DNA of 5,365 nt from Paracoccaceae bacterium. Its GTDB lineage: Bacteria; Pseudomonadota; Alphaproteobacteria; Rhodobacterales; Rhodobacteraceae. This document shows, piece by piece, positions 1-4,540 of the stretch; the first letter of the stretch is position 1, and every line of letters begins with the position of its first letter. Location: positions 1 to 5,365 of the forward strand of contig JALQTL010000358.1 of NCBI GenBank assembly GCA_023260935.1. The letters run 5' to 3'. The position numbers and the translations under genes are program-made. Under the pieces are notes generated by a model. The model was not told the origin of the DNA and did no database searches. It saw nothing but the letters and a program-made list of their open reading frames with translations.

Positions 1-2
1 TG

Positions 3-74
3 ATCGGGCCAGAAAAGATTTTCCTGACCGTCGAAGAGGCGGTGCGGAAGCTTTCCCACGCGGAAACCGCCTGA
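3..74 (+). CDS. C-terminal end of an unidentified protein (5' truncated by window edge)
   Basis: The frame is open from the window start and ends in TGA at 72-74. It gives 23 visible residues beginning IGPEKIFLTVEEAVRKL and ending SHAETA. The codons are high-GC and in keeping with the downstream genes, so this is probably the true end of a gene that begins outside the window. The pattern of a short strand (KIFLT) followed by an amphipathic helix (VEEAVRKL) is faintly like the end of a STAS-type domain, as in SulP transporters or anti-sigma antagonists. The piece is too short to assign and no function is claimed. A weak hairpin follows directly at its stop codon. Confidence 0.5.
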   Translation: MGPEKIFLTVEEAVRKLSHAETA

Positions 75-103
75 CGCCACCGCCCGCCCCGCCCTTGGCG
101 TTT
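74..103 (+). terminator. Possible weak terminator hairpin after the first gene
   Basis: A 6-bp perfect stem, ACGCCA (74-79) with TGGCGT (96-101), encloses a C-rich 16-nt loop and is followed by only TTT (the last stem T plus two more). Its position at the stop codon of the partial gene suits a terminator. The stem is short, the loop long and the T-run poor, so this is a weak call. Confidence 0.25.
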
Positions 104-480
104 CCCTGCGGCGGTCCGTCATCCAGCCCCACCAAGGCAATACCGGGGCAACCCTTGGTCCTGCTCCCCCATTCCGCCCTGAAAAGTGGCCAGCCAACGC
201 TCCACAGCGGTGTGCCGATCATTCGGCTTTCCCGTATGCTTTGCACCCTTTCCCGGTAACCCGCCTGTCGGGGGCCAAGGGGTCGAAGGGAATGGGGCCG
301 GGCATTACCCTCGAAACAGCCGTTTCGGCGCCACCTACGGGGACAAGTGATGCCGCGCGACACTATCCGTTTCCTTCCCTTTCGGACAAAGCCAAATGCA
401 GGACCGATAACTGCTTGCATGCATGGGTATTTCACGGCGCCGCAAAAGCGGGCATCATGCGCCAAAATGGTTGGTCTCCC
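75..480. other. 406-bp gene-free stretch with several short inverted repeats
   Basis: No convincing coding region was found. The reading frame of the downstream acetyltransferase is open back to 241, but that stretch reads as low-complexity Pro/Gly/Ser-rich sequence with no recognisable domain. Short perfect inverted repeats are present: ACCAAGG/CCTTGGT (131-137 with 153-159), GCCGA/TCGGC with a 4-nt loop followed by TTT (214-227), CGAAAC/GTTTCG with a 4-nt loop (312-327), and the 8-bp palindrome TGCATGCA (416-423). GGTAA (255-259) can also pair with TTACC (305-309). I recognise no tRNA, rRNA, SRP RNA, tmRNA or RNase P signature. No convincing -35/-10 pair is visible, although a promoter for the 481-1710 gene pair should lie here. 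Confidence 0.5.
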
Positions 481-1041
481 ATGTCGCATTTTACCGTAAC
501 GATCCCTCGGCTGACGACGGAAAACCTTCTGCTGAGGGAATATCGGCAAGAGGATTTTTCCGTCTTTTCAGCGTTCTATCAGACCGAACGGTCGCGATTC
601 ATCGGTGGCCCGCTGTCGGCCGAAATGGCTTGGCGCGGGCTTGCGACACATCTGGGGCATTGGGCGCTGCGCGGCTATGGCTTCTGGGCAGTGGAAGAGC
701 GCCAGACAGGGCGCTTTTGCGGCCATGTCGGGCTTTGGTTTCCTGAAGGATGGCTGGAGCCAGAGGTGGGCTGGGTGATGATGGATCACGCCGAGGGGCG
801 CGGCATCGCCTATGAGGCCGCACTGGCCGCGCGCCATTATGCCTATCATCAGCTTGGCTGGACCACCGCCGTCAGCCTGATCGACCCGGGCAATGCCCGG
901 TCCATCCGGCTGGCGCAACGCATGGACTGCCGGTTCGAAGGCTTGTTCCAGCATGTCCGCCTTGGCCCGATGGAGATCTGGCGCCACCCCGGGCCGGGGC
1001 AACTGCCCGATAGCGATCCGCCCTACATGATGAAAGGTTGA
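481..1041 (+). CDS. GNAT-family N-acetyltransferase, RimJ/RimL type
   Basis: This predicted cytoplasmic acetyltransferase would move an acetyl group from acetyl-CoA to an amine; the substrate is unknown. The 186-residue product matches the RimJ/RimL-like GNAT layout. IPRLTTENLLLREY lies at residues 8-21. GHWALRGYGFWAV (59-71) is followed by the central strands GHVGLWFPEGWLEPEVGW. The acetyl-CoA pyrophosphate loop EGRGIAYEA is at 105-113, and the late N-x-x-S (N138, S141) that usually follows is present. The length is normal for the family. I chose the ATG at 481 because family members begin a few residues before the IPRLTT motif. An ATG at 457 is possible, and neither has a good ribosome binding site. 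The frame remains open to 241, but that part looks non-coding. The downstream cupin gene starts 3 bp after this stop, so the two are probably co-transcribed. Confidence 0.88.
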   Translation: MSHFTVTIPRLTTENLLLREYRQEDFSVFSAFYQTERSRFIGGPLSAEMAWRGLATHLGHWALRGYGFWAVEERQTGRFCGHVGLWFPEGWLEPEVGWVMMDHAEGRGIAYEAALAARHYAYHQLGWTTAVSLIDPGNARSIRLAQRMDCRFEGLFQHVRLGPMEIWRHPGPGQLPDSDPPYMMKG

Positions 1042-1044
1042 CCG

Positions 1045-1710
1045 ATGACCAGACCCGCCGCCGAACCCGTTGTGCATATCGATGATGACCGCTTCAAGGT
1101 GACCGAATGGCGCTTTGCTCCGGGGGCCGAGACAGGCTGGCATGTGCATGGCCATGATTATGTGATCGTGCCGCTGACCGATGGCACGCTGGGGCTTGAA
1201 GAACCGGGCGGCACGACCCGGACGGCGGCGCTGACGCAAGGCCTGCCCTATTCACGGCGAGAGGGTGTGCACCACAACGTCAGCAATGCCGGCACCGCCC
1301 CGCTGGCATTTCTGGAGGTCGAGACGGTTGCAGATCATACGGCCAGCCGGCGCCGCGACACGCTCATCCGCTTCATGGCGGCATGGAACGCGCGCGACGT
1401 TGACGCGCTGATGGCCTGCATGGCGGCCGACTGTGCCTTTCACGCCTCTTCCGGGCCGGACGCCGAGGGGCGGCGCTTTGCCGGGCGCGAGGCGGTGCGC
1501 GCCGCCTATACTGGAATGTTCGACAGTTTTCCCGAGGCGGCTTGGACCGCGGACAGCCATCATGTCATGGGGGATACGGGCCTGTCGGAATGGCGCTTTG
1601 TCGGGACAGACCGGGCAGGCAAGCGGGTGGATGTGCAGGGTTGCGATATCTTCCGCTTCGACGGCGATCTGATCGCGCTCAAGGACAGCTATCGCAAGAA
1701 CAGGGGCTGA
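1045..1710 (+). CDS. Two-domain protein: N-terminal cupin fused to C-terminal SnoaL-like (NTF2-fold) domain
   Basis: The 221-residue product joins two small folds. Residues about 8-95 form a cupin. Motif 1 reads GWHVHGHDYVIVPLTDG (31-47) with H33, H35 and H37, and motif 2 is GVHHNVSN (74-81) with H76/H77. The histidines could bind a metal, but the usual motif-1 glutamate is not obvious. Residues about 103-219 resemble SnoaL-like/NTF2 proteins: an opening helix with AAWNARDVDALMACMAADCAFHASSG (112-137), then GREAVRAAYTGMF (147-159) and the closing strands GCDIFRFDGDLIALKDSY (199-216). The ATG at 1045 follows the upstream stop by 3 bp, with AAAGG at 1033-1037 as a weak ribosome binding site. 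No signal peptide is visible. Neither domain identifies a substrate; similar cupins are often loosely labelled as BauB-like. The fold assignment is firm, the function is not. Confidence 0.87.
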   Translation: MTRPAAEPVVHIDDDRFKVTEWRFAPGAETGWHVHGHDYVIVPLTDGTLGLEEPGGTTRTAALTQGLPYSRREGVHHNVSNAGTAPLAFLEVETVADHTASRRRDTLIRFMAAWNARDVDALMACMAADCAFHASSGPDAEGRRFAGREAVRAAYTGMFDSFPEAAWTADSHHVMGDTGLSEWRFVGTDRAGKRVDVQGCDIFRFDGDLIALKDSYRKNRG

Positions 1711-1740
1711 GAGGGCAAAGGCCTCAGCGGCAGAACCGCA

Positions 1741-1786
1741 AAGCCACAGCCTTGCCCCGGCGCTGGCGCGGGGCAAGGTCAGGCTT
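1741..1786. terminator. Hairpin between convergent genes, probable bidirectional terminator
   Basis: A perfect 10-bp stem, CCTTGCCCCG (1750-1759) with CGGGGCAAGG (1769-1778), closes a 9-nt loop. An outer 5-bp stem, AAGCC (1741-1745) with GGCTT (1782-1786), can extend it across a small internal loop. It sits in the 77-bp gap between the end of the cupin gene and the end of the convergent acetyltransferase gene. There is no proper T-run on either side, so the termination role is inferred from position and stem strength. Confidence 0.55.
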
Positions 1787-1787
1787 G

Positions 1788-2249
1788 TCAGAGCTTGCGA
1801 TTGTAGCGAATGAAGGGGGTGACCTGCGCGATCCGGTCATAAAGGCGGCGCGCAGTTTCGTTGAAATCCTGTGTCAGCCAATAGACAGCAGGCGTGCCAT
1901 TCGCATCGGCGGCGGCATAAACGGCCTCGATCAGGGCGCGCCCGACACCAGCCCCGCGCACCTCGGGATCCGCGTAAAGATCTTGCAGATAGCAGACATT
2001 TTCGATCTTCCAGCAATGCCTGTGAAAGAGAAAGTGAACCAGCCCGACGGAGCGGCCAGCCATCTCGGCGATCAGGCAGCTGAAATCCTGCGGATCATCC
2101 CCCAGCAGTCGCGCAAAGGTGCTGTCATAGACGGCCTCGGGCACGGTGGTCTTGTAGTAGTCAAGATAGCCGGTCCACAGGCGCACCCAATCGGCGCGGT
2201 CTTCGGCACGAAGGGGACGGATGGTGATGGCGGACATGGGATGGCTCAC
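1788..2249 (-). CDS. GNAT-family N-acetyltransferase
   Basis: The 153-residue product is a complete single-domain GNAT acetyltransferase using acetyl-CoA; its acceptor is unknown. The N-terminus carries ITIRPLRAEDRADW (8-21). The central strands include CYLQDLYADPEVRG, leading into the acetyl-CoA loop R-G-A-G-V-G (98-103) and the helix RALIEAVYAAA. The C-terminus has the YWLTQDFNETARRLYDRIA segment (123-141) typical of a common bacterial GNAT subgroup, ending FIRYNRKL. A GTG start at 2249 makes a 4-base GTGA overlap with the stop of the GTPase gene, which favours translational coupling. An ATG at 2237 (Met5) would remove only four residues and cannot be excluded; neither has a clear ribosome binding site. 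It is the last gene of the minus-strand block, followed by the 1741-1786 hairpin. Confidence 0.88.
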   Translation of the reverse strand: MSHPMSAITIRPLRAEDRADWVRLWTGYLDYYKTTVPEAVYDSTFARLLGDDPQDFSCLIAEMAGRSVGLVHFLFHRHCWKIENVCYLQDLYADPEVRGAGVGRALIEAVYAAADANGTPAVYWLTQDFNETARRLYDRIAQVTPFIRYNRKL

Positions 2250-3232
2250 TGTGGTTTCGGAGGGGGCAGACCAAGGAAGCGGTTGAGCGACCTTGCCAGA
2301 TCTGGCGGGCGGTAGCCGCGACCGATAAAGACGATGCGGTTGTCATTGCTGTCATCACCCTTGCCATCCTCCCGTTCGGGCAGGATTTCGGGCGATTGCA
2401 CAACCTTGCGCACGGTTTGCAGCAAAAGCCGCCCTGCGGGGGTGCGCACGACCCCCTTGACGCGTACAAGATCTTCGCCCCGCGCATGCAGCAGCGCCGA
2501 AAGCCACAGGGTAAAGGCCGACCAGTCCATGCCATCGGGAATGGCAACCTGCGTGGGCTGGATCGGGCCACGGGCATCCTCATCCGACAGGGCGGGCAGC
2601 GCAAACGGGCCCACATCGGAGGAAAGGGGTGGCAGAGACATGGGTTCGCCCAGAACTGCCGCGGACATGGTCGCATGGCCGTTCAGCGTGGCGAGCGTCG
2701 CGCGCAGCGTATCCAGCGCCGACGTTTCGCAGGCATCTGTCTTGGTCAGAACCAACCTGTCCGCCGCGCCAACCTGACGGCGCCCCAGCGGTTCGGTGGC
2801 AAGCTGCGCAAGCGCATGCAGCGCATCGACCGCGACGATTGTTTCGTCTACCACGATGTGATTGATCAGAACCGGATCGCCTTGGATCGCCGCGACGATC
2901 GCGCCCGGATCAGCCAGACCGCTGGTTTCCAGAACGATCCGCTGAAGCCTTGGCTGATCGGCAGACAGTCGGCTGCGCGCATCGCATAGACCCCGCAGCG
3001 CGGCTATCAGGTCATCGCGCCCCGCGCAGCAGCAACAGCCCCCCGCAAGCAGCGTCATCCCTTCGGCGCCAATCAGCAGCACATCATCGACGGGAACTTC
3101 GGCCGCCTCGTTCACCACGACATGCACCTGGGAACCAAAGGCACCCACATGCAACTGGTGGCGCAGCCATGTGGTTTTGCCAGACCCCAGATAGCCGCCA
3201 AGGATCGTCAGGCGCAGACGCGTATCAGTCAT
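2246..3232 (-). CDS. COG0523/CobW-family GTP-binding protein, putative metallochaperone
   Basis: The 328-residue product belongs to the SIMIBI-class G3E GTPases of the CobW/YjiA/ZNG1 type, which bind GTP and transition metals and are thought to deliver metal to client enzymes. The Walker A motif GYLGSGKTT is at 13-21. The metal-binding CxCC motif is present as GGCCCC (64-69), preceded by the NEAAEVPVDDVLL region (41-53). ETSGLADP (102-109) and the guanine-specificity motif TKTD (163-166, in place of NKxD) follow. A CobW C-terminal domain spans about 225-320. The His-rich linker found in many relatives is absent; an acidic EREDGKGDDSNDN run (286-298) lies in the C-terminal domain. The ATG at 3232 overlaps the preceding small gene by 8 bases (ATGACTGA), so translation is probably coupled. 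The frame is open further upstream, but only inside the small gene. CobW itself is unlikely because no cobalamin genes are nearby. Confidence 0.92.
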   Translation of the reverse strand: MTDTRLRLTILGGYLGSGKTTWLRHQLHVGAFGSQVHVVVNEAAEVPVDDVLLIGAEGMTLLAGGCCCCAGRDDLIAALRGLCDARSRLSADQPRLQRIVLETSGLADPGAIVAAIQGDPVLINHIVVDETIVAVDALHALAQLATEPLGRRQVGAADRLVLTKTDACETSALDTLRATLATLNGHATMSAAVLGEPMSLPPLSSDVGPFALPALSDEDARGPIQPTQVAIPDGMDWSAFTLWLSALLHARGEDLVRVKGVVRTPAGRLLLQTVRKVVQSPEILPEREDGKGDDSNDNRIVFIGRGYRPPDLARSLNRFLGLPPPKPQ

Positions 3233-3518
3233 CGCCCAGATACCGCGGATCAAGCGGATCAATGGGCTGCCCGGCCAGACGCGCAGCTTCGTCCCAGACT
3301 TCTTCCAGATTGTGCACGATGGTCTGAGCCCCCGACAGCGTACCCAGTTGGATACCGGGCACCACACCGCCGTCATGGGCGGTCAGGCCATAGGGTTTCA
3401 GCACGGAATTCAACAGCGCAGCACGGTGAAAGCGCGCCCGAAGCCGATCCCCGGGCGAGGCGGCACCGGCCTCTGTCCAGTGTCCGGGTGCGGCGGGGTT
3501 ACCGCAGGCGTTACACAT
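3225..3518 (-). CDS. Small conserved-looking hypothetical protein with N-terminal CxxC, partner of the GTPase
   Basis: I do not recognise a named family for this 97-residue product. It begins MCNACG, so Cys2 and Cys5 form a CxxC pair at the extreme N-terminus, with His13 and Trp14 close by. A helical region with RFHRAALLNSVLKPYGL (29-45) follows, then short strands around GIQLGTLSGAQTIVHNL, a helix EEVWDEAARLAG, and the C-terminal IDPLDPRYLGDD. No signal peptide or membrane segment is seen. The start is well supported: GGGAGG lies 6 bases upstream, and the ATG is the first codon after the intergenic hairpin. The gene overlaps the COG0523 GTPase by 8 bases. The CxxC pair suggests metal binding or redox activity. 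A role as accessory or client of the GTPase is an inference from coupling alone. Confidence 0.82.
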   Translation of the reverse strand: MCNACGNPAAPGHWTEAGAASPGDRLRARFHRAALLNSVLKPYGLTAHDGGVVPGIQLGTLSGAQTIVHNLEEVWDEAARLAGQPIDPLDPRYLGDD

Positions 3519-3521
3519 AAC
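3510..3521 (-). promoter_or_regulatory. Short palindrome over the start codon of the small CxxC gene
   Basis: On the minus strand GTTA-TGTG-TAAC is a perfect 4-bp inverted repeat spanning the ATG at 3518. It vaguely resembles the ends of Zur-type operators, which often control COG0523 genes. The arms are too short to call a regulator site, and the match may be chance. Confidence 0.12.
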
Positions 3522-3524
3522 CGT

Positions 3525-3530
3525 CCTCCC
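3525..3530 (-). promoter_or_regulatory. Ribosome binding site of the small CxxC protein gene
   Basis: GGGAGG on the minus strand lies 6 bases before the ATG at 3518. It fixes that start and shows that the small gene is translated independently of the deacetylase upstream. Confidence 0.75.
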
Positions 3531-3538
3531 GCTTGAAG

Positions 3539-3562
3539 GCAGGGGGGCTTTCGCCCCCCTGC
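3539..3562 (-). terminator. G/C-rich hairpin with GAAA tetraloop: terminator or attenuator within the minus-strand block
   Basis: On the minus strand a perfect 10-bp stem (GCAGGGGGGC with GCCCCCCTGC) closes a GAAA tetraloop. It begins 7 bases after the deacetylase stop. Only CTTC follows on that strand, so the T-run is poor. The GNRA-type loop is formed only by the minus-strand RNA, which argues that it acts on the minus-strand transcript. A plus-strand TCTTTT run follows the stem, but no plus-strand gene precedes it. The hairpin may end the amidase-deacetylase message, let part of it through to the small protein/GTPase/GNAT genes, or protect a processed 3' end. Confidence 0.6.
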
Positions 3563-3569
3563 TCTTTTG

Positions 3570-4472
3570 TCAGATCACTTCGGGGCGCTGGCCCGACGCA
3601 AAGGGATACCGCTTGCGGAAGTCATTGGCGATCTCCTCGAACGTGGCCCATTCCACGCCCGAATGCTTGCTGATGTATTCGATCAGACGTTCCAGCATCA
3701 GCAGAACCTGGGGGCGGCCAGCCACGTCGGGGTGGATGGTAAAGGCAAAGACGGCATAATCCATCTCGCGGTAGACCCAGTCGAACTGGTCGCGCCACAG
3801 TTCTTCAATGTCGCGCGGGTTCACGAAGCCATGGCTGTTGGGCGATTTCTTCATGAACATCATCGGCGGCAAGTCATCGACATACCAGTTCGCCGCGATA
3901 TCGACGAGGTCGATTTCGGTGCCATGCTTCAGCGGATGCATCCAATCCTTGGCCGACTTGGAATAGTCGATCGTGTTCCAGCTGTCGCCCACGCGAGCAT
4001 AGAACGGCTGGAAGTCGCGATAGCCTTGCGAGTGGTCATAGGTGAAACCGTGCTTGAGCAAAAGCGCGGCGGTCGAGTTCGACATTTCCCACCAAGGCGC
4101 CACATAGCCGCGCGGCGCTTGGCCGGTCAAGCCCTTGATCAGCTCGATCGATTTGACCAGCACGTCCTCTTCCTGGGTCGGGGTCATGGCGATGGGGTTT
4201 TCGTGCAGATACCCATGCGCGCCCACCTCATGACCGTCCTTGACGATCATCTCCATCTCTTTCGGGAAGGTTTCCAGCGAATGGCCGGGGATGAAGAACG
4301 AGGTTTTCAGATCGTATTTCTTGAACAGACGCAGCAGACGCGGCACGCCCACCTCTGTCGCGAAGATGCCGCGCTGGATGTCAGAGGGGCTGTCGCCGCC
4401 GCCATAGGAACCGATCCAGCCCGCCACCGAGTCAATATCGGTGCCGAAGGCGCACATGATCTTCTTTGCCAT
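3570..4472 (-). CDS. Polysaccharide-deacetylase-fold metallohydrolase, HpPgdA-like (NodB/CE4 superfamily)
   Basis: The 300-residue product is a complete single-domain member of the NodB/CE4 deacetylase superfamily, closest in recalled pattern to Helicobacter pylori PgdA and more distantly to PuuE-type allantoinases. These are metal-dependent C-N hydrolases. Asp12 and Asp14 (GTDIDS), His86 and His90 (GHEVGAHGYLHEN, 80-92) are present; D14, H86 and H90 fall at the same positions I recall for the HpPgdA metal ligands. Also visible are RGYVAPWWE (121-129), ANWYVDDLPPMMF (194-206), NSHGFVNPRDIEELWRDQFDW (212-232) and the late IHPDV (246-250) with His247. There is no signal peptide or membrane segment, so a cytoplasmic small-molecule substrate is as likely as a cell-wall glycan. 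The ATG at 4472 has an AGGAGGA site 8 bases upstream. An amidase-type gene precedes it on the same strand, so a shared amide-hydrolysing pathway is plausible. Confidence 0.9.
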   Translation of the reverse strand: MAKKIMCAFGTDIDSVAGWIGSYGGGDSPSDIQRGIFATEVGVPRLLRLFKKYDLKTSFFIPGHSLETFPKEMEMIVKDGHEVGAHGYLHENPIAMTPTQEEDVLVKSIELIKGLTGQAPRGYVAPWWEMSNSTAALLLKHGFTYDHSQGYRDFQPFYARVGDSWNTIDYSKSAKDWMHPLKHGTEIDLVDIAANWYVDDLPPMMFMKKSPNSHGFVNPRDIEELWRDQFDWVYREMDYAVFAFTIHPDVAGRPQVLLMLERLIEYISKHSGVEWATFEEIANDFRKRYPFASGQRPEVI

Positions 4473-4480
4473 TCGTATAG

Positions 4481-4487
4481 TCCTCCT
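4481..4487 (-). promoter_or_regulatory. Ribosome binding site of the deacetylase-fold gene
   Basis: AGGAGGA on the minus strand is a near-perfect Shine-Dalgarno sequence, 8 bases before the ATG at 4472. It rules out the longer open frame extending back to about 4673. Confidence 0.85.
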
Positions 4488-4502
4488 GTTGCCTGTAGTG
4501 GT

Positions 4503-4526
4503 CGCGGCAGCGCTCTCTCTGCCGCG
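4503..4526 (-). terminator. Intercistronic hairpin between the amidase and deacetylase genes
   Basis: A perfect 8-bp stem, CGCGGCAG (4503-4510) with CTGCCGCG (4519-4526), closes an 8-nt loop in the 68-bp gap between the amidase stop and the deacetylase start. No T-run follows on the minus strand. It may be a weak terminator, an RNA-processing or stability element, or may simply separate the cistrons. It does not prove separate transcription. Confidence 0.4.
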
Positions 4527-4540
4527 GGTTAAGTCACGTC

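Noticed and set aside
241..480. An 80-residue N-terminal extension of the first acetyltransferase
   Set aside because: The added residues are low-complexity and match no part of the GNAT family; family members start just before IPRLTT. The open frame is probably incidental.
1542..2315. A 257-codon plus-strand frame crossing the convergent gap
   Set aside because: It overlaps the end of the cupin-SnoaL gene, the terminator-like hairpin and the antisense of a clear GNAT gene, and its translation has no domain signal.
3233..3376. Longer N-terminus for the COG0523 GTPase
   Set aside because: It would lie entirely inside the small CxxC protein gene in another frame. The GTPase family starts a few residues before the Walker A motif, as with the ATG at 3232.
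3510..3521. GTTA-TGTG-TAAC as a Zur operator controlling the GTPase genes
   Set aside because: The arms are only 4 bp and the length and spacing do not match the Zur consensus I know. It is listed as a low-confidence site, not as a finding.
3567..4532. A 321-codon open frame on the plus strand opposite the deacetylase gene
   Set aside because: It is long only because high-GC codons on the minus strand leave few stops on the other strand. Its translation shows no recognisable domain, whereas the minus strand encodes a complete, motif-rich enzyme with a strong ribosome binding site.
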